Source: Spartobacteria bacterium (GTDB taxonomy: Bacteria; Verrucomicrobiota; Verrucomicrobiia; Chthoniobacterales; Chthoniobacteraceae). From it: a stretch of 64,000 nucleotides of DNA. Position numbers and translations under genes: made by a program. The notes below the pieces were generated by a model that saw nothing but the letters and a program-made list of their open reading frames with translations, was not told the DNA's origin and searched no databases. How positions within the stretch are numbered: position 1 is the stretch's first letter; every line of letters starts with the position of its first letter. Where the stretch lies: positions 62,001-126,000 of the forward strand of contig JAJPJG010000011.1 of the NCBI GenBank assembly GCA_021324395.1, in the 5' to 3' direction. Positions 54,062 to 63,645 of this stretch are shown one piece after another.

Positions 54062-55357
54062 CTACCCCGGCAGCGGCCAGCCACCGCACGCATAGGTCGC
54101 GTTTTTCTGCACGGCAATCACGTCGAAATCCGCGAGCGTTTGCGGATTGAGCGGGACGTAACTTCGATTTTTCGCGCTGCCCGTGCGGATCGGAAGCGAT
54201 GCAATTTCGGCAGCGGGAACGCCGCGATGCGTGGGAATGAACAACGTATCGTGCGCAGCGGTGAGGCGCGCTTCGAGCGTGGCGGGTTCGGGCTCTGCGA
54301 TTCCGTTTTGCTCCGAAACCGCAACGGCGCTGCCGATCACAGCGTAGCGGTCGCCGAATATCTCAGCGAGCTGGGCGCCGGCGGGCCACCACTCGGGCAC
54401 ACCCATCGGGCCGAAGTCGGCCCTCGCCTTGCCGCGCTGCAGATGGGCGTTGTGCGCAAACACAAGCACGCGCCCCGGTTCGCGCGCGGCAATGTAAGCG
54501 AGGTTGTCCGCCATGATGACATCGCGAATCGCGAGCTGCCGTCCGGTGCGGTCGGTGCCATCGCGCGCCATCGCCGCATGGAAAATCAAAAACTGCCGCG
54601 CGACAAACGCGTGCTGGAGCGCCTCGGCAAATTGCTCGCGGCTGGTTTTTGCCGAAAGCTCGGGACGGCGCGTTTGCAGTTCCATGATCAAGTCCTCGGT
54701 CGTGATGCGCAACGCGTTCGCATTGGGCGAAAGGCCGATCGATTTCGTCGGGTCCATGTAAGCGGCGGGATTGACCCAATCGGCATCCGGGCCGAGCAGC
54801 GATTCGATTTTCGCGCGGCGCTCATTCGCCGCGTTATCCAGCGGGCAAAGGTAATCGAGCACAAACTCGAGCACACCACGCGGACTCGTGATTCCCGGCG
54901 TCGTAGCGGCCGGCATATCGAAGCCGTAAAAGTGCAGCTTCGCGGAATGCGCGGCATTGTATTTGCGCATCCATTCGACGAGCTCGCGATTCGCTTCCAG
55001 CGCGCCAAAGCCTTGCCCGAAGCCTTCGGTTTTCACGTCGTCGTATGATGCCGCACCGCGACCGGCGATGTATTCGTTCACCAATCGCCCGCGCGGAAAA
55101 CTGCTCTCTAGCGCAATCGCGCTGAAGCCGTGCTTTTCGACCAGCCTTTGAAAAAGCCGATTGCGCAGCACGAGATTTTCCTCCGCGCTGTGCAGCGGCT
55201 CGCCGAAGCCGAGCAGTAAAACGCGCTCGCCGAGCGATCCGAAGACGCGATCGATTGCGACGTTTAATGTTTCAGCCGAATCGAGCGAAAACGGAATGGC
55301 GTCGGCGCGGATCCAGTCCTCGATTGTCGGGTGCATCGGAGAAACGACATTGGTCAT
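54062..55357 (-). CDS. Erythromycin-esterase family protein
   Basis: A 431-residue protein of the EreA/EreB-like family. Landmarks: LLLGFGEPLHSAEE (47-60) with the family Glu/His pair, IALESSFPRG, FYGFDMPAATT, and FAHNAHLQRGKA with the late conserved His. True macrolide esterases are a minority of this family; many members act on unknown cyclic esters. It begins three bases after the polX stop, so the two genes are co-transcribed. Confidence 0.8.
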   Translation of the reverse strand: MTNVVSPMHPTIEDWIRADAIPFSLDSAETLNVAIDRVFGSLGERVLLLGFGEPLHSAEENLVLRNRLFQRLVEKHGFSAIALESSFPRGRLVNEYIAGRGAASYDDVKTEGFGQGFGALEANRELVEWMRKYNAAHSAKLHFYGFDMPAATTPGITSPRGVLEFVLDYLCPLDNAANERRAKIESLLGPDADWVNPAAYMDPTKSIGLSPNANALRITTEDLIMELQTRRPELSAKTSREQFAEALQHAFVARQFLIFHAAMARDGTDRTGRQLAIRDVIMADNLAYIAAREPGRVLVFAHNAHLQRGKARADFGPMGVPEWWPAGAQLAEIFGDRYAVIGSAVAVSEQNGIAEPEPATLEARLTAAHDTLFIPTHRGVPAAEIASLPIRTGSAKNRSYVPLNPQTLADFDVIAVQKNATYACGGWPLPG

Positions 55358-55360
55358 CGT

Positions 55361-57115
55361 TCATTTTCTTTTCGCTTCGATCTGCTTCTCGATTTTCCCA
55401 AGCGGCAAACAATTCACCACGTCCTTCCGCGTCAGCCAGCCTTTGCGCGCGGCGGCGATGCCGAACCACAGATTTTGCAATGCGGACGTGTGATGCGCAT
55501 CGGGATTGATCGAGCATTTGACGCCGCGCTCCTTCGCGAGCTGCCACCAGCGCCAATCCATGTCGAGCCGGCGCGGATTCGCATTGAGCTCGATGATGGT
55601 TTTCGTTTTCGCGGCAGCTTCGATGATCGCAGGCGCATCGACAGCGTAGCCTTCGCGCAGCAGCAGAAGACGGCCGGTCAAATGGCCGAGCATCGTGACG
55701 TAACGATTCGAGATCGCGCGGATGACGCGCTTCGTCATTTCGGCTTCGCTGATGTTGAAAGCGCCGTGCACCGACGCGACGACGTAATCGAGCTGCGACA
55801 AAATCTCGTCGGAAAAATCGAGGCTGCCGTCTTTCAAAATATCGCACTCGACTCCGGCAAAAAGACGGAAGCCGTCGAACGTCTCGTTGAGCTTTCTGAT
55901 TTCGGCGACCTGCGCGAGCAGCCGCTTCTCATCGAGACCGTGCGCGTATTGCGAGCTTTTGCTGTGATCGGCGATGCCGAGATATTGCAAACCGAGATCC
56001 TGCGCGGCGTGCGCCATTTCCTCCAGTGTGCAGCGGCCGTCGCTTGCGTTGGTATGGCAATGAAAAGTGCCGCGCAAATTTTCCAGCTCGATCAAATCGG
56101 GCAGCTCGTGCTTTTCCGCCGCGTCGAATTCGCCGCGATCTTCGCGCAGCTCCGGCTCGATGAAGTCGAGTTGAAACGCGCGATACAAATCGCGCTCATC
56201 GCGAATTTCCGGCAGCGGCTCCGGCTTTTTCTTTGCGTTCTCGACGGGCGCGAGCCGGTATTCGTTGAGCGTCCATCCTTTTTTCAAGGCGCGTCCGCGC
56301 AAGACGACGTTGTGCTCCTTGCTGCCGGTGAAATAGGCGAGCGCGAATGGATACTCGTTGTTCTTCACCACACGAAGATCGGCCTGGATGCCCGATTTCA
56401 GCCGCACGCTCGATTTCGTCGGGCCTTGCGCCTGCACGCTCTCAACCATCGGATGCGTGACGAAATACTCGGTGACCTCCGCGGGATTTTTCGTCGAGAC
56501 GATGAAATCGAGATCGTGCACGACTTCCTTTCGCCGGCGGTAACTTCCCGCGACCGCGACCTGGATCACATCCGGATGCTCGCGCAAATCGCTCACCATC
56601 TGCTCCGCGTTCGCCGCGATGTCGCCGAGGCGAAACTCGCCCGTATGCTTGCGGCGATCCTCAATCGCTTTGCAAATGTTCGCCGCCGTTTTTTCACCGA
56701 AACCAGCCAGCGCCGCGACGCGTCCGTCGTGACACGCTTTTTCCAGCGTCTCGATGGAAACAACGCCGAGCTTTTCGTAAAGCGTTTTGATTTTTTTCGC
56801 GCCGACGCCTTGCAGTTCGAACAACGCAAAAAGCCCCTCGGGAAATTGCGCCTGCAGTTCGCGAAAATACGGCAGGTCGCCCGTCAGGACCAGTTCCTTC
56901 ACCTTCTCCGCAATCGCGCTGCCGACGCCGGGAATCTCGCCCAGCTTCTCCTCCCGCGCCGCCGCCGCGAGGTCGCCGGTGTAGCCCTGGATCGCGCGCG
57001 CCGCGTTATTGTAAGCGCGCACCTTGAACGGATTCTCGCCTTTCAGCTCGAGCAACTGCGCAATCGACTCGAGCACATCGGCAATATCGTCTTTGGTGAG
57101 CGGCGTCTTTTTCAC
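55361..57115 (-). CDS. polX: PolX-type DNA polymerase / 3'-5' exonuclease
   Basis: A 584-residue family X polymerase with a C-terminal PHP domain. The N-terminal HhH/8-kDa part (GEIPGVGSAIAEKVKEL, LQGVGAKKIKTLYEKLG) precedes the catalytic palm with AGSYRRRKEVVHDLDFIV. The PHP domain starts at GTFHCHTNASDGRCTLEEM and includes IADHSKSSQYAHG, IELNANPRRLDMDW and NPDAHHTS metal ligands. It repairs short gaps in base excision repair. Full length. Confidence 0.95.
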   Translation of the reverse strand: MKKTPLTKDDIADVLESIAQLLELKGENPFKVRAYNNAARAIQGYTGDLAAAAREEKLGEIPGVGSAIAEKVKELVLTGDLPYFRELQAQFPEGLFALFELQGVGAKKIKTLYEKLGVVSIETLEKACHDGRVAALAGFGEKTAANICKAIEDRRKHTGEFRLGDIAANAEQMVSDLREHPDVIQVAVAGSYRRRKEVVHDLDFIVSTKNPAEVTEYFVTHPMVESVQAQGPTKSSVRLKSGIQADLRVVKNNEYPFALAYFTGSKEHNVVLRGRALKKGWTLNEYRLAPVENAKKKPEPLPEIRDERDLYRAFQLDFIEPELREDRGEFDAAEKHELPDLIELENLRGTFHCHTNASDGRCTLEEMAHAAQDLGLQYLGIADHSKSSQYAHGLDEKRLLAQVAEIRKLNETFDGFRLFAGVECDILKDGSLDFSDEILSQLDYVVASVHGAFNISEAEMTKRVIRAISNRYVTMLGHLTGRLLLLREGYAVDAPAIIEAAAKTKTIIELNANPRRLDMDWRWWQLAKERGVKCSINPDAHHTSALQNLWFGIAAARKGWLTRKDVVNCLPLGKIEKQIEAKRK

Positions 57116-57165
57116 TGTGGAAAACTAACGGCGCACCGCGATGCGCGGCAAATGTTTTGGTCGCG

Positions 57166-58893
57166 TTAAAACTCCAGCACCTTCACCCGCCGCATCGCCA
57201 AAAACATCGGCGCGATCAAGATCACGGCGCTTAACGCGACTGCGAGGCAGAGCGAAACGCCATCGCCGACCAGGAAGCGAAGGTGCGTGACACGACGCAG
57301 CCCTGGCACCGCGAGAAGCGCGACGAAACCGGCGATGTAGATGAACGACACGACGAGGCAGAGCGTGCCGCCGAATCCGGAAACGATCTTGGAGGGATTG
57401 TCCTCCTTGAAGTTTGGAAACAGTGCGCCGAGCGCCACGGCAAGCCCGCACAAGGTCGCGCTCATTACCGCGATCGAGCAGGCGAAGAAAAGGACGCGCA
57501 GCGGCGGGAGGTGCAGCATCAGGCTCGATGCGGTCATGAGCGTCACGGTCACGCACATCGAGGCCGCGCAGCTCAGCCAGAATTTTTGCAGCAGCACTTT
57601 GCCCAGGCCGATGGGCGCGAGGCCGATGATCCAGAGCCGCCGGCCTTCGAGCGAAAACTGCGGAAAAACGAAGCGCGTGGTCAGCGTGGAGAGCGTCAGC
57701 GAGGAGGCGGCGAGGTTCAGATACGAGATCATGGTTTCCCAAAACTCGTTGCGGAAATCGAACGCGACGTTTCGCAAATTCAGCACGTAAATGCAGAGCA
57801 GCCCGAAAAAAATCATGAACTGCGTCCACTGCGCCGGATCGCGCCAGAACAGGCGCGTGTCCTTGATCGCGAGAGCGCGCACCGGTCGCGAGAAGGGCAG
57901 GAAATCGGCGAGCCATTCGATGAACGGGCGGCGCTGCACTTTGCGCCGCTTCGCATCGGCCTGGAGCTGCATCCGCTCCGCGCGCGAGCTGAGTGCGGCG
58001 CTCCAGCTTCCGTAGAAAAACCGGCCGACGACCTCGAACCCGATCAGCAGTCCCATGAGCGCATTGCTCAGCAGCACGAAGAAAAAGAAGGCGCCTTTTT
58101 GCGGCAGGCCTTCGCTCCAGGAGAGCACCGACTGCGCGAGCCACGAGCTCGGGAGCAGCGGGTTCAAACTCACGCGCGTGTGCCGCAGCAGCGCGTCAAA
58201 CGAGAGCACGTCCTCGCTGTGCGCGGCCTGGATGTCGGTGATCGGTTTTACATAAAAGACGAGCGATAAAAGCGTGCCGAGCGCGATGCCGAGCAGCACG
58301 CGCTTCGCCCATCGCTGCGAAAACACGCGGACGAGCAGCACGATGCCCCAGGAACCGGCAAGCGCCGGCAGCACGATGAACGGCACGTAGGCGGCGAAAA
58401 CTTTCGCGTAAAACAGCGGAGGCACATTGTGGACCCGGCCGTAAGCGGCCATCATCGGCGCGCTCAGGAACACCAGCGCCCAGCTCGACACGATGAGCGA
58501 CTCGACAAATTTCCAGCGGTAAACGCTGCGGTGCGAAATCGGCAGCGTCAGCAGCCAGCTCGTCTCGCGGCTTTTGAACAGGCTCGAGTAGCCGATGATC
58601 GCGTTGGAAAAAATCAGCATCGCGAAGAAAAATCCGAAAATCAGAAACAGCACGCGCTGCGAGATCAGGCTGCCGATGATGGGAAAATTCTGGAGGTAAT
58701 CGAGCCCGGAGTAAAACAGCCAGTAACCGACGATGAGATACCCCACGACGAACGCGCCGAGGACGAAAATCATCAGCCGCGATTGCCGGCGGAGCAGCCG
58801 CAACCGCGCAAGCAACGAGCGCCAGTGCACCCAGAATAGCAGCCGAAAAAGGTGCGCGGTTTTTGCGCCGGGGGAATTGGTGGACGCATCCAT
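57166..58893 (-). CDS. ABC-exporter-type permease
   Basis: A 575-residue integral membrane protein with at least ten hydrophobic segments. It matches the putative ABC exporter group: FSNAIIGYSSLFKSRETSWL, LTLPISHRSVYRWKFVESLI and EGRRLWIIGLAPIGLGKVLL are typical of large ABC-2 permeases. No ATPase gene lies on either side, so it must pair with a subunit encoded elsewhere. The gene begins 17 bases after the YfhO-like stop and may share its transcript. Confidence 0.75.
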   Translation of the reverse strand: MDASTNSPGAKTAHLFRLLFWVHWRSLLARLRLLRRQSRLMIFVLGAFVVGYLIVGYWLFYSGLDYLQNFPIIGSLISQRVLFLIFGFFFAMLIFSNAIIGYSSLFKSRETSWLLTLPISHRSVYRWKFVESLIVSSWALVFLSAPMMAAYGRVHNVPPLFYAKVFAAYVPFIVLPALAGSWGIVLLVRVFSQRWAKRVLLGIALGTLLSLVFYVKPITDIQAAHSEDVLSFDALLRHTRVSLNPLLPSSWLAQSVLSWSEGLPQKGAFFFFVLLSNALMGLLIGFEVVGRFFYGSWSAALSSRAERMQLQADAKRRKVQRRPFIEWLADFLPFSRPVRALAIKDTRLFWRDPAQWTQFMIFFGLLCIYVLNLRNVAFDFRNEFWETMISYLNLAASSLTLSTLTTRFVFPQFSLEGRRLWIIGLAPIGLGKVLLQKFWLSCAASMCVTVTLMTASSLMLHLPPLRVLFFACSIAVMSATLCGLAVALGALFPNFKEDNPSKIVSGFGGTLCLVVSFIYIAGFVALLAVPGLRRVTHLRFLVGDGVSLCLAVALSAVILIAPMFLAMRRVKVLEF

Positions 58894-58910
58894 CCGAGCG
58901 TCAAGTTAGG

Positions 58911-61226
58911 TCACGCCGCCGATTTGTAAAATCGCGATCGCGCGCAAAACGCCGCAGCTGCAAGGAACGCGACGCTCGCAAAAATCGAAATCCATTTCCC
59001 GACAAAAAATGCGCGTGGCGCGTATTCGACGCGGAGCTTGTGATGACCGGCGGAAAGCGGAATCGCGCGTAGAAAATAATCGGCGGGCAACACGTCGTAG
59101 TGCGATTGCGCGCTGCCCGACAAAGCAACCGCGCGCCACGCCGGAGTCCACACATCGGTAATCAGCAAGAGCGCCGGTTGCGGCGCATCGGCCTCGATCG
59201 TGAGCGCGTCGGTCGTTTGGGAAATCAGTGTTGCGGTGCCGGCGTTGTCGCTTTGCGCAGGCTTCGGCTGCGGCTCATTTTCGAGCACGATCTCGTGTTG
59301 CGGATCGAAGCTTTCCGCGCGCAGTGTGCTGAAAATCGCGTTGCGGTTTTGCACGACGCGGTATTTGGAAATGAGCTGCACGTGCGGCATCGGCGGCGTC
59401 GGCGTTTCGGCGATTTGCACTCCGTTTTGCGTGGGAATAAATGCACAGCGCAGCCGCATCAGCGCGTAGAGCGGATCGAATTTTGCGGAGTTCACATATT
59501 GCGTCGCCTTGTCGGGATCGATGCCCTGCGTCCACGCGACGAACTCGGCGTAGCGCCGCACCACGCCGGGATCTCCGCCCCAGATGTCGCCCGTGCCGAC
59601 GAGCATCGCGCTGTTTGGATTCAGCGGATTCAGAATGCGATAATCGCCCGGATGCTCGGCGAGAAAACGCTTTTCGTCCGCGGGAACGACATTCGCGCTG
59701 TCGAAAGTGGGCCGCGTGTTTAGCGCAAAAACGAAGACTTCCAAAATCCCGAGTCCCGCAATCGCGTAAAGCACGCGTCGGTCGCTCTGCAAAAAGAGGA
59801 GCAGCCCGCCGAAAAGCGCAGACGTTATCGCGGCGAAAAAAAGCGAGCGACCGGCGATGTTTTGCGTCTGCGCAGCGAACGCTCCGCTCGTGAATGCTTG
59901 CGGCGGGAGATAGGACTCCTTCGTCGATTTTACTGCGTTTAACAACGCGTGCCACGAACCGGTGGACATCGTCCAGAGCGCAAAAACGAAAAGCAGCCCG
60001 GCCAAACCGAACACGGCGATGATGAAGTTTCGCCCGGTTTTCTTTTTGTCGAAAAGCTGTTGAAGACCCATCGCGGCGAGCAGCACGAGAAAGAGCGACG
60101 CGGGAAAAATGAATTTCGAGATGCCGCGGAATTTATTGAAGCCGGGCGCAAATGAATAAAGCAGCGCGAACAACGGCGTATGCACGCCAAGCGCGAGCAG
60201 CAGCGCGACTCCGAGCATGGTCAGCGGAATCCACTTTGTTTTTCTTTCGCAAAAAACCGCGGCGTGAACCGCGAGCAAAAATCCCGTGACCCCGATGAAC
60301 AGCGACATTTCCCAGAGATAGCAGCGTCCCCAGTAGTTCGACATTTCCCCGAAAAAATTCGGCGCAATGAGCGTGAGAAAATTCTCCGGCGGAAACGCAA
60401 ACATCGCCGCGAATTCAAACGGCACGGGCATGTTTCGGATGGTTTCATTCGTCGCCTGCGCACCGGTCAGCAACTGCACCGCCGCGAGCGCCGCGCCGCC
60501 AAAATAGATGCTCAACAAGCCGGCGGCGGTGCGCCAATTCCACGCAACGACGAGTTTCAGCGCGCTGTAAATTCCCGCGATGATCGCGGTGTAAAAAACA
60601 TACTGCGGATGCCCGGCGAATATTTGCATCGCGACGGCGAACATGCCGAGCAGACACCAACCGGCTTTGCGTTTTTCAAGGAATCCATCGATCGCGCAAA
60701 AGATCAGCGGCGCCCAAACCATCGCGCAGAGATTCGGGAGATGCCCGGCGTAGACGTGCAGAAAATGCGCGCCGCAAAACATCATCAACGCGCCGCCGAA
60801 AAACGCGCACGTCGCGTTGAGTCCCCGCACCCGCAACCATGCAAACATCAGCGCGCCGAGCAGAAAAACGTGCAACGCAATGCTCCAGTTGATCGCGGTC
60901 GCCAGCGACAGAATGAGAAAAATCCAGTTCGGCGGATACAAAAGCGCGGCCTGCATTCCGCCGAAATACGGCGCGCCGCAATAGATGTGCGGATTCCAGA
61001 GCGCGAGATTTCCTTCGCGCAATTGCCGGAAACCAAAGTCGCGCCACGGCACAAACTGCGAATACAAATCAGTCCCTTCCATTCCGACCACGCGCGTTCC
61101 GCCGGCAAAAAGCACATCGCCGAACATCGCGAGCGTCAGGAGCGCGAGCCCGGCGATCGGCAGCCACGCGGGCGCCGGCGGCGCAGCGGGTGGCGAGGCC
61201 GGCGAACGGCGTTTCGTTTTCGACAT
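58911..61226 (-). CDS. YfhO-like large membrane protein
   Basis: A 771-residue protein with about 12-13 membrane segments and a C-terminal extracytoplasmic domain. It resembles the YfhO/bacterial membrane protein family, related to glycosyltransferases that use lipid-linked donors. N-terminal landmarks are GTDLYSQFVPWRDFGFRQLR and LWNPHIYCGAPYFGGMQ, whose acidic and aromatic residues are typical. The C-terminal part ends in a membrane anchor (ISIFASVAFLAAAAFCA). I chose the ATG at 61226 (MSKTKRRSPAS); the open frame to 61358 adds a Cys/Arg-rich stretch that does not look coding. Confidence 0.75.
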   Translation of the reverse strand: MSKTKRRSPASPPAAPPAPAWLPIAGLALLTLAMFGDVLFAGGTRVVGMEGTDLYSQFVPWRDFGFRQLREGNLALWNPHIYCGAPYFGGMQAALLYPPNWIFLILSLATAINWSIALHVFLLGALMFAWLRVRGLNATCAFFGGALMMFCGAHFLHVYAGHLPNLCAMVWAPLIFCAIDGFLEKRKAGWCLLGMFAVAMQIFAGHPQYVFYTAIIAGIYSALKLVVAWNWRTAAGLLSIYFGGAALAAVQLLTGAQATNETIRNMPVPFEFAAMFAFPPENFLTLIAPNFFGEMSNYWGRCYLWEMSLFIGVTGFLLAVHAAVFCERKTKWIPLTMLGVALLLALGVHTPLFALLYSFAPGFNKFRGISKFIFPASLFLVLLAAMGLQQLFDKKKTGRNFIIAVFGLAGLLFVFALWTMSTGSWHALLNAVKSTKESYLPPQAFTSGAFAAQTQNIAGRSLFFAAITSALFGGLLLFLQSDRRVLYAIAGLGILEVFVFALNTRPTFDSANVVPADEKRFLAEHPGDYRILNPLNPNSAMLVGTGDIWGGDPGVVRRYAEFVAWTQGIDPDKATQYVNSAKFDPLYALMRLRCAFIPTQNGVQIAETPTPPMPHVQLISKYRVVQNRNAIFSTLRAESFDPQHEIVLENEPQPKPAQSDNAGTATLISQTTDALTIEADAPQPALLLITDVWTPAWRAVALSGSAQSHYDVLPADYFLRAIPLSAGHHKLRVEYAPRAFFVGKWISIFASVAFLAAAAFCARSRFYKSAA

Positions 61227-61317
61227 GCGTTGAGGAAAACGGCAGCGCGCGCGGCAAGTCACGCAAAACCTTTCCCCGCACGCAACCGATGCCTGCGAGC
61301 GACGCGAAACATTCTCG

Positions 61318-63354
61318 ATGCTTGAATCGCGCATCATGCAGTGGAATGGCGACCACATCTCGCGTGAAAAATTGCTGACGCGCGAGTGGATCGTTACGAA
61401 CGGTCTCGGCGGTTACGCGTCCGGCACGGTTTCGGGCGCGATCACGCGGCGTTACCACGGACTGCTCGTCGCCGCATTGCCGGCGGCGCTCGGGCGCATG
61501 GTGATGTTCAGCCACGTGTCGGAGCATTTGCGGTTTGGTGACGAAGATGTCGTTTCGCTCGGCGGCGAGGAGCGTTCTGGCGGACAACTCGATTTGCACG
61601 GCGCGGATTATTTGCGCGAGTTCCGGCTCGAGTGGGGACTGCCGGTGTGGATTTACAAAGTGCGCGATCTTGTTTTGGAAAAGCGCATCATTTTGCCGCA
61701 CGCGCAGAACACCGTTCACATCACCTATCGCGTGCTCGAGGGCGGGAAAATTCCGCGTCTCGAGTTGCGTCCGGCGTTTCATTTTCGGCATCACGAGATG
61801 GCCGTGAACGAAGGTCATCCCGAGCCTTACAAAGTCAGCGCGGTGGAAAATCGCTACGAGATCAGCTCGGCGAATGCGCATTTGCCGCCGGTGCGGATGC
61901 GGCTTTGCGACACGATTTCGCGCTTTACCATTTGTGCGACGAACATTCACCACGTCGTGTATCGCATTGAAGAGGAGCGCGGCTACAACTCGGTGGGCGA
62001 TTTGTGGAGCCCGGGATTTTTTCACATGGACATGAGCGAGCACGGAAACGCGACGCTGATCGCATCGACCGAAAGCTGGGAATCCATCGACGCGCTCACG
62101 CCTGCGGAGGCGCAGGAAGTCGAGCACCAGCGCCGCAAACGCCTGCTCGATGACTCCGCGCCCAATGGCTGCGAAGGCGTCGCGGCCGAGCTCGTGTTCG
62201 CCGCGGACCAATTCATCATCACGCCCGCGGGCCGTGCCGAGGAAGCCGCGCGGGCGCATGCGGCGGGCGATGAAGTGCGCACGGTGATTGCCGGTTATCA
62301 TTGGTTCACCGACTGGGGCCGCGATACGATGATTTCGCTCGAAGGCCTGACGCTTTGCACCGGACGGCATCGCGAGGCGGGCTACATTTTGCGCACGTTC
62401 GCGCACTATGTTCGCGACGGATTGATCCCGAACATGTTTCCGGATGGCGAAAAGGAGGGGCTTTATCACACCGCTGACGCAACGCTTTGGTTCTTCCATG
62501 CGCTGCAAAGTTACCTGCACCACACGAATGACCGCGCCACGCTGCGGTTGCTGCTGCCGACGATGCGCGACATCGTAGAGCACCATTTGCGCGGCACACA
62601 TTTTAACATTCACGTCGATCCCGCCGACGGATTGCTTTACCAGGGCCAGGAGGGCTACCAGCTCACGTGGATGGACGCAAAAATGGGCGATTGGGTTGTG
62701 ACGCCGCGCCGGGGAAAAGCAGTCGAAATCAACGCGCTTTGGTTCAATGCGCTCATGCTGCTCGCCGGCTGGCTGCGCGAGGAAAACGAAACGTCCGCCG
62801 CGGACTGCTATGTTCAGCATGCGCAAAAGGCCATGCGGTCGTTTAACGAGCGGTTTTGGATCGGCGACGCCGGATATTTGTTCGACGTCATCGATTGCCC
62901 CGACGGCAACAACGATCCGGCGTGCCGCCCGAATCAAGTCTTCGCCATTTCACTCGATCATCCGGTGCTGGCGCGCGAGCGCTGGGAGTCGGTGCTAAAC
63001 GTCGTGAAAAACCAATTGCTGACACCGTTCGGGCTGCGCTCCCTTTCGCGCGAGCATCCCGATTACAAACCGAATTACCATGGCGATCTCCGCACGCGCG
63101 ACGCGGCTTATCACCAGGGCACGGTCTGGGCGTGGCTGATCGGCCCGTTCATCGACGCGTGGCTGAAGCTGCATCCCGACGACAAAAAAGGCGCGCGCAT
63201 TTTTCTCGAGGATTTTCCGCGGCATCTCGGCGAAGCCGGCATCGGCACGATCAGCGAAGTGTTCGACGCGGAAAGCCCGTTCACCGCGCGCGGCTGCATT
63301 GCGCAGGCATGGAGCGTTGCAGAAGTGCTGCGGTGCTGGATCAAGACGGCTTAA
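61318..63354 (+). CDS. Glycogen-debranching enzyme (amylo-alpha-1,6-glucosidase)
   Basis: A 678-residue protein of the bacterial/archaeal debranching type. The N-terminal domain (REWIVTNGLGGYASGTVSGA, TRRYHGLLVAALP) is the diagnostic GDE_N. The C-terminal (alpha/alpha)6 barrel holds YHWFTDWGRDTMISLEGL with a catalytic Asp, PNMFPDGEKEGLYHTADATL and YHQGTVWAWLIGPF. It removes alpha-1,6 branches from glycogen. Full length. It is divergent from the YfhO-like gene. With malQ it suggests active glycogen turnover. Confidence 0.92.
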   Translation: MLESRIMQWNGDHISREKLLTREWIVTNGLGGYASGTVSGAITRRYHGLLVAALPAALGRMVMFSHVSEHLRFGDEDVVSLGGEERSGGQLDLHGADYLREFRLEWGLPVWIYKVRDLVLEKRIILPHAQNTVHITYRVLEGGKIPRLELRPAFHFRHHEMAVNEGHPEPYKVSAVENRYEISSANAHLPPVRMRLCDTISRFTICATNIHHVVYRIEEERGYNSVGDLWSPGFFHMDMSEHGNATLIASTESWESIDALTPAEAQEVEHQRRKRLLDDSAPNGCEGVAAELVFAADQFIITPAGRAEEAARAHAAGDEVRTVIAGYHWFTDWGRDTMISLEGLTLCTGRHREAGYILRTFAHYVRDGLIPNMFPDGEKEGLYHTADATLWFFHALQSYLHHTNDRATLRLLLPTMRDIVEHHLRGTHFNIHVDPADGLLYQGQEGYQLTWMDAKMGDWVVTPRRGKAVEINALWFNALMLLAGWLREENETSAADCYVQHAQKAMRSFNERFWIGDAGYLFDVIDCPDGNNDPACRPNQVFAISLDHPVLARERWESVLNVVKNQLLTPFGLRSLSREHPDYKPNYHGDLRTRDAAYHQGTVWAWLIGPFIDAWLKLHPDDKKGARIFLEDFPRHLGEAGIGTISEVFDAESPFTARGCIAQAWSVAEVLRCWIKTA

Positions 63355-63362
63355 CCCTTGCA

Positions 63363-63385
63363 GATTTCAGATTGCAGATTGCGGA
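63363..63385 (+). repeat. Second copy of the GATTTCAGATTG intergenic repeat
   Basis: GATTTCAGATTGCAGATTGCGGA matches 14861-14883 except for two central bases. It lies just after the debranching-enzyme stop. Confidence 0.6.
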
Positions 63386-63428
63386 CGGTTGAGGCATAGT
63401 CCGCGCCCACTTTTTAAATCTCCATTTT

Positions 63429-63584
63429 ATGTCTCAACATCGCAGTCTCAAAGGCGCCAGCACCATCGCGGCAAAACGCAACGTCCTCAAACGCTTCGAG
63501 CGCGTCGAGTTGCTCAAGAAGCGCGGCCAGTTCAAGGAGGGCGATAAAGTGATCGGCCTGCGCAAGACCAAGCCGGACGCCTAA
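63429..63584 (+). CDS. PVC small basic protein (TIGR04137-like)
   Basis: A 51-residue very basic protein, MSQHRSLKGASTIAAKRN at the start and GDKVIGLRKTKPDA at the end, with RNVLKRFERVELLKKRGQF between. It matches the small basic protein specific to Chlamydiae, Verrucomicrobia and Planctomycetes, a phylogenetic marker thought to be ribosome-associated. It is complete, has a clear ATG, and is followed by a hairpin. Confidence 0.85.
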   Translation: MSQHRSLKGASTIAAKRNVLKRFERVELLKKRGQFKEGDKVIGLRKTKPDA

Positions 63585-63597
63585 GCGCGCCAATTAA

Positions 63598-63614
63598 GCC
63601 GTCCGCACGACGGC
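63598..63614 (+). terminator. Hairpin after the small basic protein
   Basis: GCCGTC (63598-63603) pairs with GACGGC (63609-63614) around a five-base loop, 13 bases after the stop and followed by CTTACTT. A modest terminator candidate. Confidence 0.45.
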
Positions 63615-63645
63615 CTTACTTCGCGTGTCCATCGAATCGTATTTG

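Noticed and set aside
55331-57169. 612-residue open frame antisense to polX
   Set aside because: GC-rich codon artefact; the translation is rich in Arg/His/Phe with no domain, while the opposite strand has all PolX motifs.
61069-62937. 622-residue open frame antisense to the debranching enzyme
   Set aside because: No recognisable motif; the plus strand encodes a complete glycogen-debranching enzyme.
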